Source: Sipunculus nudus (lineage: Eukaryota; Annelida; Sipuncula; Golfingiida; Sipunculidae). Taken from it: 64,000 bases of DNA. The first letter of the stretch is position 1. Each line of letters begins with the position of its first letter. This document shows positions 24,790 to 36,662 of this stretch, in pieces. The translations under genes were made by a program, and so were the position numbers. Location of the stretch: contig CM049315.1 in assembly GCA_026874595.1 (NCBI GenBank), positions 5,760,664 through 5,824,663 on the forward strand. Reading direction: 5' to 3'. The notes beneath the pieces were generated by a model, which was not told where the DNA came from, ran no database searches, and worked only from the letters and a program-made list of their open reading frames with translations.

Positions 24790-25985
24790 GTTAATAAATA
24801 TAATATTTCTATTTAGCCCAGTTGATATTTGTAACCCAAAATCAAATGGGGGTAACCTATACTTACTTTACTGTTTGACAGAAAAAAAGCATATGGGAAA
24901 CGTCATCCAGAACCCCACATTAATTACAGTGTTGCTTTGCATTGTTATCCCAATTTGCTTGTATAGCGCTGCATGGGATTAAGTTATGATATTATTTAAA
25001 ATTAAATTCTGCAATTTTTTCGGTATGGAAATTTTTCGACCTTTACTTTATAAATAGTACACCATGGTATTATATATGTTAAAGATTTTCTTCAATTTTC
25101 TGTGTGAAATTGGCAACTGAAACTTTTTGTTTATCAATAAATCATTTGGTTTTATTACCTGTAAATATTGAAATTTCGTTTTCAGTGCTTAATTTAGTCT
25201 TTTCGACCTCTGTATTAATATATTTAAATATTTTTTTTCGACATGTTTTGAAGAATAGAATATTCAATAATCCATTTTCTAGTATCTTTAAGTCTCCTCA
25301 GAACTTCTTTGAAACAAACTTTGAATTTGTTATTAAGTCATGAAGGCGTGTTATATTTGCGCTAACCCATGATTTAAAAAGAAGGTATTTTCCCAAATGA
25401 ACTGGCTTAATACTTTTTCTGACGTCATTTTACTTAATGGGAGTAATGTCTTACAGTTATAATACCTAAAAATGATCTGTCTATAAAACAGTGGTAAATG
25501 GGCAAATTCTTTCACGTTTTTAACATTTGTCTGTAACACTGTTGTTATGTCAAGACCAATCTGGCTACGAAAAAAGCGTAGAAAGCAAGATGCTTTGTAC
25601 ATATTTTGTAATATTCTTGGAATCCAAGCACTTTTTGCGGCTTGGACTATAGATTCTATATCGGGCATTTTCAGTCCACCTTGGTCATACGTGCCTATAA
25701 GAGTTTTTCTTTAAATTTGATCACGAGAATTCCATATATACTTATACATAATCCTTTATATTTTATTAATTTCTAATACAGAAGCTTTAAGAAGAAGTTG
25801 TGATATACCAAGGGATTTTTAATTTTTTTCGCGAAAATAGAAAGGTTTTTATTATTTTGGTTAACTTATTTATGGCTTCGTCCCAATTTTTTTGTAACGA
25901 AAAGGTTTGATTAGCTGAAATATACACGCCCAGGTTAACATTTTCTAGCATGGTATATATAACACTGAACTTCAGCAAATAGATT
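24790..25985 (-). mobile_element. LINE relic, 3' part of ORF2 (L1/Tx1-like)
   Basis: On the minus strand, fragments in shifting frames read LGVYISANQTFSLQKNWDEA and FLFSRKKLKIPWY (about 25960-25800), then a short frame-broken linker, then KMPDIESIVQAAKSAWIPRI (about 25670) and FIWENTFFLNHGLAQI (to about 25355). The GG-L-x-(M/L)PD-x-x-(S/T)-(F/I) to K-x-x-W-I pattern is typical of the region after the RT domain in L1/Tx1-type ORF2. Further weakly similar coding runs down to ~24800. Stops and frameshifts mean it is inactive. It could be the same family as the plus-strand endonuclease relic at 6.4 kb. Confidence 0.65.
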
Positions 25986-26720
25986 TTACTATAAATATCA
26001 GGTTCATGTGAAACGCGTGGATCATTTTTCTTTCATTTATCAGAGAAATGCAATGATCATCATAATGCAAGGTGTCTATTCATTTTTTGTAGTTGTATGA
26101 CAGCTGTACCGTGAAAGTCGGGGTTCAATAGGTTGTTCTGTGTCAGCTTGTGCCTCTGTTCTTATATATTGCACCTGAGACTTTGAGAAAATAAAAACAG
26201 CGATGGTAGAACATGGTATGTAAGGCTTCTCCGTGTGTAATCGAACCAACCAGTCATAATTAAATGGACCTTCTTTATAATTTTACCTAGGTACCTATTT
26301 TTTATTATACAAAATACTTTGACAGAGGAAAGCTGTAATTACTGTATTGTATCTTATATATAATTTTTGTGTAAAATATTATTGGATTGACACATTCCAT
26401 TTCACTATGGATATTACTGAAATGCCTATGTTCTCATTCTGTTGTAAATTGTCCCATCAGGGAACACACGCATAGATTATATAACGTATAATTTCGTTAA
26501 GCGAGAAATAGTACTGCTTTAAAGCAATTTTAGTGAATATACACAATATAATAAAAATGATATGGACCTTGTTTGTTTTGTAAAATTTGAGCTGATAACA
26601 CGCATTCAACATGTGGAAAAATGAATATTAGATCAATCACCTGGGAGCCTGGGAGTGATTATGCAACCCTCGGTGCAGCCCGCTCACACTATATTTTAAT
26701 TAAGCACTGACTGATGACCT
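25970..26720 (-). repeat. Dispersed repeat R2, copy near GPCR 2
   Basis: It is collinear with 7740-8590 (GTTCTGTGTCAGCTTGTGCC, TATTGGATTG, CATTCAACATGTGGAAAAAT) in the same orientation and lies about 0.44 kb 3' of the broken receptor. The matching position near both receptor loci supports descent from one duplicated segment. Confidence 0.7.
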
Positions 26721-27163
26721 CTTTCACTAGCACGGCTCGGGTCAGCACGTGTAGGGTCTGCAGTCTCTGAATCCCAAAGTGACGTTTTCCATGGACAATG
26801 GACAACCATTCCCGCATTCCATCTTATAACTAACATATGTATACATACCTCATATTTTAAGCCTAAATGATTAAAAATATGAAAAGACTCACCTGTAGGA
26901 AATCCTATAAAATCACTTGAAAATCAAAACGTTTTCCCTTAGTTCAAATCTTTGATATAGACAACTGTGCACTCGTGAATTAACATTTAATTTTATTGTA
27001 CCAGCCTAGTGACAATATGTATTTAAATGACAAATGTTCATAATTTTGGACTCGTTTTCGTTATAGTGTAGTTTTATGATAAACACATAATCCGGCAATC
27101 CGTTCAGTGGATAGTTCACAGAGATTTTCCCTTGATGGAAATTGTTGCTAACGCAAATCTAGC

Positions 27164-28140
27164 CTAAAAAGGTCGGCTCTTCGGTCTGTTGTGCTGCTGG
27201 CAAATGTGTCTTTTCAATCTTTTGCGGAACAGTGACATGCGCCAAGGGCAAATTATAACATTGATTGCAGAATGTGAAATGAATGGATAGGAGACTGCCG
27301 TACTTATGCCAGGTCTTCATCTCAATAAAGTTTCCATAAATATGTAAAGCCATGATACAAAAGAACGGCACTAAACAAATACAATATATGCTGACGATGA
27401 TCACTCCTGTAACGGCAACTTTTACTTCCGGTCCAATAGAGGATTCGTCATCTAGTGAAACTGTATTCATGTTAAATTCTCTCCTTAGTTTGACAACCTT
27501 TAGTAATATTAAAAAGTACAATAGAGCCTTGAGTAAAATAGAACAGACATATGCTGGGATTGCAACATAAGCAGTGTAATACCATCCAACGACTAAATCG
27601 CAATGAAACGTTTGTGTGTTCCAAACAGTCGAGAAGAGTGGTCCAAATACAGCATTGATCATACCATGTATCCAGACAGCGCAAATGCATCCACGAGACC
27701 TGGTCTGTGTAACAATATTTAAAAGGGTATTTTAAAGGAAAATCAATCACAATATAACGATCAATCGCTATAAGTAAATTAGTAAGCGCCGAAACAGAAA
27801 CAAAGAGTGAGTTTATCATGTAACGCAGCAGACATTGGGCATAATTTGTCCAGGACGGATGCCATATTACGACGGCTTCATGAGGAAAAGATAGTCCAAC
27901 CAGTAGGTCGGCGAAGGCCAAATGAAACAGAAAGTACGTCGCATTTTTCCTGTATTCTTGGATCTTCGTTTGAAGATAAACAAATATGAATGAGCCGTTG
28001 CCAACGCATTTTAAAACACAGAGAATCGAATATGTCACAACACATGCCAGACGAGCCTTCCACAGGAAATCCGTATGGTTTTCTGTAGGCGTATCATCTG
28101 TCAAATTTCCATTTATTGCTAGACTCGAAAACGTATCCAT
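27164..28140 (-). pseudogene. Class A GPCR pseudogene, paralogue of the gene at 9395-10393
   Basis: A single-exon receptor related to the first: N-terminal N-glycosylation sites (NLT, NHT), helix 1 VGNGSFIFVY, helix 2 LAFADLLVG, helix 3 ending DRYIVIDFPLKY, and a helix 6 region PEVKVAVTGVIIVSIY...CLVPFF. A one-base shift in the TTTTAAA tract at about 27717-27723, after PLKYP, moves the frame so that helix 4 (AVWIHGMINAVFGP) reads in the next frame. A second shift at about 27262-27272 in helix 7 moves the frame again; the third frame then continues with PWRMSLFRKRL and ends at TAG (27164-27166). With both shifts the locus matches the intact gene end to end. Either it is a recent pseudogene or the assembly carries two indel errors. 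Confidence 0.85.
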
Positions 28141-28639
28141 GGGCCATCCATGTTTATAAGTAAATGGTTAAGATGTGATATGAACACAAGAGCGATCTTT
28201 TGATACGTGGTTTTATTCTCAAAATAAAATTATGCTGCTTTGAGATTCATATGCTATTCGCTTATCTTCTTACAAAACCAGCATTGTGCTAATTTTTCAT
28301 TTCTTGCATGATGATTGTCATGTCCCAGGTTAGCTTTACCGAGTTAGCTGTACATTTGTATTTGTTGAGCCAGAATTGACACACCAGTCAGTATGTTGTG
28401 TTGTTAGACAATGGCCATTGTTGTGGTGCTAACTTGTGGGTTTAGTGTGTTTTGTTTCAAGCCTATTTAGTATTCAGCGAGCTCATGAATATAGATGGGT
28501 CATAGGAGGAAAAGCAGCCCAGGCTTTGTTATAGCCCAGTTGAATATAAAGGTTATATATAAGGGTATATATCAAGGTTAGAAGGGTATTTAAAAATGTG
28601 TACACAATTATTGGAGAAAGTATGTTGAGTCGCAGGATC

Positions 28640-28951
28640 CAGAAGTGCCGTTCGTATGTGACCAGAGAGGTGCTGCCGCCGGATGTCCAGATAGGTGCGG
28701 CGAACCCAGTGACCAGAGAGGTGCTGCCACCCAGTGACCAGAGAGATGCTGCTTCCCAGTGACCAGAGAGGTGTCAAATTAGGTGCTGCGACTCAGTGAC
28801 CATAGAGGTGACCAGAGAGGTGATGCCACTCAGTGACCGTAGAGGTGTCCAGAGAGGTGCTGTCGCCCAGTGTCCAGAGAGGTGCTGCGAGAGGTGCTGC
28901 CGCTCAGTGTCCAAAGAGATGCTGCGAGATTTGCTGCTGGTGGGTGTCGAG
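28640..28951 (+). repeat. 25-bp minisatellite, left part
   Basis: Units like CAGTGACCAGAGAGGTGCTG plus CCGCC repeat about every 25 bp with variants and small deletions. The array resumes at 30495 after an inserted element, there with units like TGTCGAGAGAGGTGCTGCCA plus GCGGG. Confidence 0.8.
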
Positions 28952-30494
28952 CAGAGTTGGGTCCAAAAGTACTCGTACTCATAGTACTCGTACTCATGAG
29001 TACCTTTTTGAGTACTTAGTACTCGTACTTGAGTTCTTTTTAAAAATCACAAAAGTACTCGTACTAGTACTCGAGTACTTTGAAAGTACTCGGTACTCAT
29101 ATGAGTATTTCATGAGTACTTTTGTGTATATCTTATATAATTATTTTTAAAATAAACTTTAATCTCAATTTATAACATTAGTAATAGTTAATTATAGTAT
29201 ATTAAAGTATGATATTATATATAATTTATAACATACATAATATCATATATAATAGTACTTAAAGTAATCCCTCTGTTACTATAACTGAAACTCTTACAGA
29301 ATTTTAGCATCGATAACTACTACTGTTACTATTACTTGGCTTCTATTACTAATACCATTAATTTTATTTAATATAAACATAAATTAATTGAACTATTTCA
29401 TTATTCATACATTCATGCAATTCATGTGTTCATGTGTACAGCATTATATGTTTCCAGCAAGAGAAGTACAACATAGTGTTCAATAAAACATTAAATCAGC
29501 ATATTCATACTGAGTAATATTTTAAGAGAAAAAAATCTCATTTTTGAAAGATCCAAAAATAAAAAAGTTAAGGTTTGCCACAATTCAATACAATTAAATA
29601 AACTCAGAAACTGTTCATCATAACATAGACTCAGCAGTGCTCCGGGGCCTGGGCTAATCAAACTTGAACTGATTTATATATGAACCTAAATGTGATTGTA
29701 GGTTTAGTAGATTTTCAGTAGGAATTGCAGTCTTTAATGAGCTCTGTACACAGTGTGTGGCACAACTAAGACTCAGCTATGACTGTCAACTGATTAACCC
29801 ATGAAAAGCTGTGACTATCAGACCATACACCCCGTATAGCTACTACAACATAGGCTCAAGCATCACATTCTACTATCAGCTGACAATAACTTGCCCAACA
29901 TACTGTGAACGCTCACAAAGAACTCCTCCAATGTTTAATGAACAAGCCTACTTCATGAATCAACAACGAAAACCAGGGTTGTACCAACATACTGTGTACG
30001 CTCACAAAGAACTCCTCCAATGTTTAATGAGCAAGCCTACTTCATGAATCAACAACGAAAACCAGGGTTTAACCTCAAGCTAAAGCCTTCCGTCCAGTGG
30101 CCACTGGACCATGAAAGCATTAACTAATCACACTACACTGGGCCCTTTACTGTGTGTGCTCTATCAACCTAATCAAACAAACACTCAGTTCATCAGACGT
30201 ACGTTAGCCTAGGGTTGTGATAGAAAAAAGTAATAGCTAATATTCTATTACTTGGGGTACTATTACCATTATTAGTTAAATTTCTTCCTATCAATAGTAA
30301 TACTACTCTTACTAACTTTTAATAACCTCACTATAAAAGTTTGGTTACAAAAAGTACTCATTAGAGTACTCATGAGTACATTTTAAGTACTCGGTACTCG
30401 TACTCGAGTACTTCTGAAAAAAAGTGCAAAAAACCTCTTACTTGTACTCGAGTACTGTTAAAGTACTCAGTACTCGTACTCGAGTACTTTAAAA
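28952..30494. mobile_element. hAT-like non-autonomous element inserted in the minisatellite
   Basis: The left end begins CAGAGTTGGG and continues into tandem AGTACTCGTACT motifs. The right end consists of inverted GTACTCGAGTAC/GAGTACTTT motifs. An 8-bp GTGTCGAG lies directly before the left end (28944-28951) and directly after the right end (30495-30502), the target-site length of hAT elements. The right end lacks the terminal CCCAACTCTG, so the last ~13 bp may be lost. GTGTCGAG is also part of the local repeat unit, so the duplication is suggestive and not proof. No transposase is present. Confidence 0.6.
29895..30072 (+). repeat. Two-copy 89-bp tandem duplication
   Basis: CCAACATACTGTGAACGCTC starts at 29895 and recurs with one substitution at 29984. 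The rest of the unit, including TTCATGAATCAACAACGAAA, is nearly identical. It lies inside the hAT-like element. Confidence 0.85.
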
Positions 30495-30850
30495 GTGTCG
30501 AGTGAGGTGCTGCCAACAGCTGTTGAGAGAGGTGCTGCCAGCGGGTGTCGAGAGAGGTGCTGCCAGCGGGTGTCGAGAGAGGTGCTGCCAGCGGTTGTCG
30601 AATTAGGTGTTGCCAGCGGGTGTCGAATGAGGTGCTGCCAGTGGGTGTCGAGTGAGGCGCTGCCAGCGAGTCTCAAGTAAGTGATGCTGGCAGTGTCGAG
30701 TGAGGTGATGCCATCGGGTGTCAAGTGAGGTGTTGCCAGCGGGTGATGTATTGCCAGCGGGGGTTCAGTGAGGTGCTGCCAGCGGATGTCCAGTGAGTTG
30801 CAGTTAGGTGCCGCCGGCCGAGGTCGAGAGATGTGATGCTTGCCGCGGTC
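30495..30850 (+). repeat. 25-bp minisatellite, right part
   Basis: Continuation of the array at 28640-28951, here dominated by GTCGAGNGAGGTGCTGCCAG units. The variant composition differs from the left part (GTCGAG versus GACCAG), so the two halves have diverged or been separately homogenised. Confidence 0.8.
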
Positions 30851-30899
30851 CAATATCACTAGTTCAGGAGATCTAGAGACCGGACTCTGTGTTTTTAAT

Positions 30900-32040
30900 A
30901 AAGTTTTATTTAGTGTATGTACCGGGCTGGGAACCCGATCCGGTAGTTGATTTTGAAATTTGTTCGTTTATTTACTTTTGTTGTTATCCACTGACTTGTG
31001 ATTTGTTGTGTTCCTGAGTGCTGATACTTTTAAGGCGCCATAAAAAAACCACACAATCTCTACTTTTACACGTTAAACCCAAAGGCAAACCGGCCCGTAA
31101 CTTAGTAACGGCAACCTTTTTCCCAGGGGCACCAGAAAGGGGAAACGTTTATCAGTTGACAATGATACGCTCTATATAAACTGTATCTGGTGTCTATTTA
31201 TTCTGAAATGGACACCCCTTTTAAAATGAATACGCCGTTTTCAATTATCTAATACATCAATATTTTGGTCTCATTTTATAATCAGTATCAATGGTGTCTG
31301 TACGTGAAGCGGTTGATAACCTCTGGGGATAATCATTACGCCTACGGATTTCACGTGTTCTGTCGCGTCTTTTTTTATCGTGCTTTCGTAAAATCAGTTC
31401 GTTAGAAATGTTCGCGCATCTTCATCATATAGATATATACATATTCGACATCTAGTTTACTGTCCATTCAATAAGAACGGGCCCAACCCTGACAAACCCT
31501 AACCCTAAATACACAGGCCATCTTGCCTGAGCTGCCATTGATAGACTAAGCTCACTTTGACTTTACGGTTAGAGCGAGTTTTATCTCATAGGAAAAAAGG
31601 AAATAATATTTTCTTTTTAAAATATGATTATAACCGGGATTGAAAAGCAAGATAAAAAGTTACGGCTACATCATAGCATTTATTTAGGACAATATTATCT
31701 TACGTGTATTGAATATAAACAAAAGCCAATATATTGTACTTGGCATGCACTTAATATACATTAATATCAATGCACTAAAAAAACAACAGTTTTGAAAGGA
31801 TGTTCAGACACATAAGACATATTTTTATTTCCTCTCCAATTAAATTGCAAATTTAATTTGTGTTTTTAAGCATTTAAAACAATTACAGCATATAACGTAT
31901 ACATTCAAACCTTTTCCTAAAAAGGTTCTATCTTTCATCACTTTGTACAGTAACTGTAGTGGATATTACCACCATTAACGATTCCTACACTGATTGTTCT
32001 GTTTCCGCAATGAACTTTATTTAGCATTTTCACAATTTCT
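30900..32040. other. No recognised gene
   Basis: No coding or repeat feature is recognised. A short CCCTAACCCTAAA occurs near 31498. The last part is probably the 3' untranslated region of the minus-strand gene that ends at 32046. Confidence 0.4.
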
Positions 32041-32045
32041 GCTTC

Positions 32046-33000
32046 TCATCCAGCTGGCAAATCATAACCGTAACCAAATATTTTAAAGTCGTCTTCATAC
32101 ACTTCTTGAAGCCTACTTACTTCAAAAGGACTCAAAGAAGAAAAAGCCTTTTCTTTGACGTCATACCTGCGCTTTTTAATTAACTTTACGGCGTCTTTTA
32201 CAGGCATTTTCATGAACCGTTTTTTAAAAGCTTCTTGACATTGTTTTCTATTCTCACTAAAATCCTTAGATTCCTGCCACGTTATGAGGAGAGAGTATAT
32301 CCATTCCTTGTCCTTTTCATCGTCGACCAAACCTTCAATTTTTAAGTATTCGAAGTTGATATCTGCGACTTCCTCCCTACTGTTGCAAGGGATATTCAAA
32401 TTCAATCTACAAGCTGCTTCCAGAAGTCCGTTGAGAGAAGAGTTGGATTTTGTGGTCTCCGAATTTCCCAGCCTGATACCAAGATACTTGTAAAGCTTTG
32501 GAATATCTTTGTCATAAGTTTCTAATCTCCCGATAAAGTCGTAGCTGATCAGACATGGGTGACAAACCTCATTGTACTGTACCCAATGTTCATTGAGTTT
32601 ACCTCGGCGCTTCCAGACGCTTATGACATGCTGCACAAACTGTCTGAATGTTAAAGGTGAAATACATGTAGAATTAGTCACGTTTTTGCCTAAGTATTCG
32701 TATTTTGTTTGTATTCTCTTATTGATTCTACTAAAAACACCTGCTCTTCCGGTAAACAATTTAGAAGTGTATGCAGACCACGCGCGTGAGAGAGGATGCC
32801 TCACAAAAACTACTTTCTTGTATTCTTGTAGTTTTCTTCGTCTCTCTGCCGGCCCAGCATTAGCTAAGGATGGTCGGTTTTTGCTACTGAACTGAATTTT
32901 ACTGGAATGTCCAGAAGACACCAAATGTTTAAAGAACGAGGACGCGACCTTGGGTATAATGCACATGACAGTTTTTAACTCGTCAGACACAAAGATCCAT
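32046..33000 (-). CDS. Carbohydrate sulfotransferase A, catalytic exon
   Basis: This exon encodes ~318 residues of a HNK-1/chondroitin-type Golgi sulfotransferase (Sulfotransfer_2 family, CHST8-14-like), which moves sulfate from PAPS to a sugar. The 5'-phosphosulfate loop is CIIPKVASSFFKHL and the 3'-phosphate loop is KVVFVRHPLSRAWSAY; the usual RDP is RHP here, as in gene B. A CHPCLISYDFIGRLE block matches the family's C-x-PC-x3-YDFIG pattern. The reading frame runs to a TGA. On the minus strand the exon is preceded by CTCTTTACAG, a good acceptor, and starts in phase 2 just before WIF. That phase matches the donor of the exon at 36090-36256, giving an FYRWIF junction equivalent to EYYRWLF in gene B. 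The acceptor sequence for the sugar is not determinable. Confidence 0.88.
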
Positions 33001-33654
33001 CTGTAAAGAGAAAAGTAGGAAAAATTATTTATACATTGAATCGTTGAATTATATAAAACCACATACAGACATTTCCTAACACATACCGGTGACGACAATG
33101 TGCTGGTCCTTTTTTATCAGCATGTAGTATATTGCACATTACAAATGAAACTCCAACTTAATTATCATAAATGTTCAGGCCCCAGTTTGTCGGACCAATG
33201 TCAGTAAAAGGTTTATTAAATGTCTGGTTTTATTTATTTGGGGCTGATGTGTTTTATATGTAATATATTGATGTGAGATATATATATATATATAATTACA
33301 AATACAAATACCTTTTTCTAATTTCTATTTTAGAGCATGTAAATAAGATTCCGATTATTTTTATTCATTTATGTTCATAAATAACAGGGTTTATTCATAT
33401 GATTTCAAATTTATGTTTTGATCAAATCTGTGTAAAATATCAGTCATAGCTTAATCATGGCGGGTCCGCCAGCTTTTTCGACTGATGATAACCCAAATAT
33501 GCAAGTGCACAGACAGACGATCTAGGTCTAACATATCATCGTTTATAATTGTAAAACCATCAAACTACATCGTGTAGGATTACTTATTAACTTACTTATT
33601 ATCCTATTAACCAGAGTAATTTGTTTATAAACATGTTATGTAAAACCACAAGTC

Positions 33655-33760
33655 ACAGAGGTCACCAAGCAGTGTCGTATAAACATATAGGTTGAGTGGG
33701 CTGCTGCTCAGGCTCTTGTAATTTGTAGTCCTGACATATACCTGCCTACGATTCAAATTT
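33655..33760 (+). repeat. Dispersed repeat R2, short partial copy
   Basis: AGAGGTCACCAAGCAGTG, then GGTTGAGTGGGCTGCTGCTC, match the beginning of the 11235 copy. Similarity fades after about 100 bp. Confidence 0.45.
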
Positions 33761-33764
33761 CATA

Positions 33765-35110
33765 AAAGTTCACCAAGAAAATTTGGTCACGTTTTGTCGC
33801 AGCATTTAATAAGTAAAAAAAAAATATCAAAACTTCAGAAGCACAGAGACACCAAGAGAGTGAATGAAATCGTCATGTTGACGTCATAATGGAAGCATCA
33901 TGCAACAATCACGTGACATCAATAACGTCAGAATCGAATTGTGTTTGTTGTTAATGTGGTCAAAATTCTCAATGAATTTCAATTGCATTTCAGTATGACA
34001 AGTATCTCATGTATTGTCATGTATTCTTTGTTTGATAACTCCCACATAGCTGGTTAAGCAAATCCAAATTATAGAACAGCATTGCTGTATAACCATCCAT
34101 GCATAACACATAATTATGTTCATGAAATCACGCATGATATAATTTTATGTATATGCCTCATAATAAGAATTGTATAACCACTTGCAGCAGAAATCCTAGC
34201 CACGAAATCCCGCTCAGCAGGCAATGATGGCTGGTAAGCCTACTTGAGTCGTGATACAAGCAATATCTGGGAATGCATTGCAGTGGTGTGCCATCATGTT
34301 GCATTCATATAATTTTAAACAGCCCATAATCTTAACATTATGCTACGAATGATGAATTAACACAAAAGAATACATGTGAACTCACAACCCAAACTGAAGC
34401 TCCGTCTCTATGGTAACGAGTTATTTCCTGTATCGCGTACAAGTTGGCTGCGTTCACTAATCTGTGCGAGCCATGCCTGTATTCATGCCGTCAGAAATTC
34501 AACAAACATGCGGAGGGGTTTTCCAATATGCTGAGTTAAAACGGAACTTTTATCCTTCATGTCTGATATTATTAGAAACTTAATCTAATTTATGTCAATC
34601 GACAGTGGACATGAAGGCCATGAGGCGTTGTCAAAAAAGACGAAAATAGTTGCTTCCTCGTGGGGCCTTATAATGCGTTCCTTAGAATTAGATGTAAAGG
34701 CACTCTGGCAGCCAGTAATCTGGTCGTTATGTCAGAAGGACGATATGGTGCTACAGAAATCCTGGAACAATATAAACCCCTTCCAACTTATGATGTATGT
34801 ATATGGTCCCTTGTTCTACATTTTTTAGACTTGTAGCAGGGTCTGAAGGGTGATTGTGTTCGAATCTTAATAACTTATATTTGGTTTCTCGTCCAAGTTT
34901 TTCGTTTTAATGTTAAAAGGAACATTTTAGTGAAGTTGAAAAGACTATTCAGCCGTTGTAGACAATTACCTTGGGGGGACTAGATTTGCGAGGTTCAGAG
35001 TTTATTTCTGACTTTAAATAATCATTGAAAACATAGACACTAAAATGGTTCCGTGATCCCAATTAAATACGACAGCAAAATACCTTTTGTATACATAAAC
35101 ATTTCATACA
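33765..35110. other. Probable intron of sulfotransferase A, nothing else recognised
   Basis: Lies between two exons of gene A if the model is right. Short open frames such as 34592-34828 have no recognisable domain. Confidence 0.45.
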
Positions 35111-35111
35111 G

Positions 35112-35114
<3 letters not shown>

Positions 35115-35178
<64 letters not shown>
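35115..35178. repeat. (TA)n microsatellite
   Basis: About 32 TA units. It directly borders the palindromic block at 35182-35462, whose other side is also a short TA run (about 35465-35482). Confidence 0.95.
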
Positions 35179-35181
<3 letters not shown>

Positions 35182-35462
35182 GAGGCCCTGATTAGAATCT
35201 TGCCCAATTTAAAATTGGGCCAGCCAAGATCAAAATTTTGATCTGGACCGGTCCAGATCAAAATTCTAATCTGAGCAAGACCAGTTCCAAACTGGGCCAG
35301 CTCAGAATAAAATTTTGATCTGGGCCGGTCCAGTTCATAATCCTGTGGTGAAGACTTCAGGATTTAAATCTGGTCTTGACTGATTTTAAACGAGGCCAGG
35401 CTAGATTAAAATTTTTATCTGGGCCAGTCAAGTTTATAATTCTGTGGTGGACTGATTTTAAA
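35182..35462. repeat. Block of concatenated short palindromes between TA runs
   Basis: AGATCAAAATTTTGATCT (35227-35244) is a perfect 18-bp palindrome and is followed at once by GGACCGGTCC (35245-35254), another perfect palindrome. Variants recur at about 35255-35272, 35306-35337 and 35400-35432 (GGGCCGGTCCAG, GGGCCAGTCAAG). CCCAATTTAAAATTGGG at about 35201-35217 is a near-palindrome. The block is flanked by TA repeats on both sides. Confidence 0.75.
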
Positions 35463-36089
35463 CTATATATATATATATATATTATAATGAGAAATACTTT
35501 TAAAACGATCTGCTTTTATGTTTTTTCTTCTTATGGTTTTATTACCTCTGCTAAGCGGCATGGATTAAATCTTTAGCGGCGATGGTTTGTTAACACAATA
35601 ACTAAATAAAGATATTAACGGATTTAAAGCTCGACAATAATGCAAGGAACAATTAATTAAATTTTGGGAATGATCCAGGTCACAAGCTAGATACAGGAAA
35701 AATATTTTTCAGAAAATGCCCGATGGGGTAATCAGCCGCCTTGGCGGAGTCTGCGCTCTCTGAGTGTAAATTCTAGTATTTTGTATGTTTTAACTTTAAC
35801 CCATCGGTTCTGTTAGTCATACGTAGTTAAGAGTTATACCTTGGAAATATTGCAGGAACACGTGACATAAAGAATTACACGGGAATGAGAGGCAAACATA
35901 CAAATTATAATCTATACAAAATCTAGGGTCGCGGGAATAATATACCGGCTGAGTAAAGAGAGATCGAAGTGCATAGATTGGACATTCATTGCAGCTCATT
36001 ATTCAGCATGCAAGGGTCACAAATCAAGTATGCCCTATTGGTCAGGGTTCCCTGCCTAATGAGTCGTGTTTCCACAGATAGATACAGAC

Positions 36090-36256
36090 CTGTAAAAGCT
36101 GCTGGGGTGGTTAGCTTCAGGATCGAACTCAGTTTCCAAGCAGTGGCGCCGAAAATGCGCTAAGCGGCCAGACTGAGTACTAAGTTCCCGTGACCCCCGT
36201 GTTTGCTGTCTCGTCATCGAGCTGATCTTAACGTCCCCGACGACGGACACGACAAA
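36090..36256 (-). CDS. Sulfotransferase A, probable stem exon
   Basis: Minus-strand exon predicted between a pyrimidine-rich acceptor (TTAATTATTCATCTCCAG, ending at 36257) and a donor CAG|GTCTGT (GT at 36089-36088). It encodes 55 codons plus two bases and contains SGRLAHFRRHCLETEFDPEA, basic and cysteine-bearing like the pre-catalytic stem of this family. Its last bases (AG) join to the A of the catalytic exon to make arginine in SSFYRWIF. The open frame also extends upstream of the acceptor through a hydrophobic run (LPILPVLIIHLQFVVSVV) but has no ATG before a stop, so a longer exon cannot be excluded. Confidence 0.65.
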
Positions 36257-36636
36257 CTGGAGATGAATAATTAACACAGGTAAAATAGGTAAAGGTGGGC
36301 TGACACGGACTGGCCGTTTGTAACGAGTATTAAGCAAAATACATGTAGTATTTGTAATGTTTATATACTGTCAATTATTATTTCAAGGAAACAGAAAAAT
36401 GACTTACAGGAAAACAAGTTTAAAAAATCACTTGGCAGTTTTTAAGAATAACTGATGGCAGCATTTAGTGCTTTTATTACCTTGTAGTAATAATTTGAAT
36501 CACGCGTTACTTAAATTAGAGAAAACATGAAATTACTACGAAATTGTAATATATCACTTTATTTTTTCAACTGGTATTTCTTTAATGAATTATTAACTAT
36601 ATTTTACTTTTTTTGTTTATCGGTAGACCATTTTAC

Positions 36637-36662
36637 CTTGCGCATAGCCCTTTCCTCTGGAT
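36637..36662 (-). other. Candidate 26-bp mini-exon of sulfotransferase A
   Basis: On the minus strand TTCCATGTGTTTTTCATATC then CAG precedes the segment, and CAAG|GTAAAA follows it. Both sites are near consensus. The phase does not link cleanly with the proposed first exon at 37.2 kb, so it may be a chance pair of sites. Confidence 0.25.

Noticed and set aside
31490-31515. Telomere-like CCCTAACCCTAAA
   Set aside because: Only about two units; too short to call an interstitial telomere.
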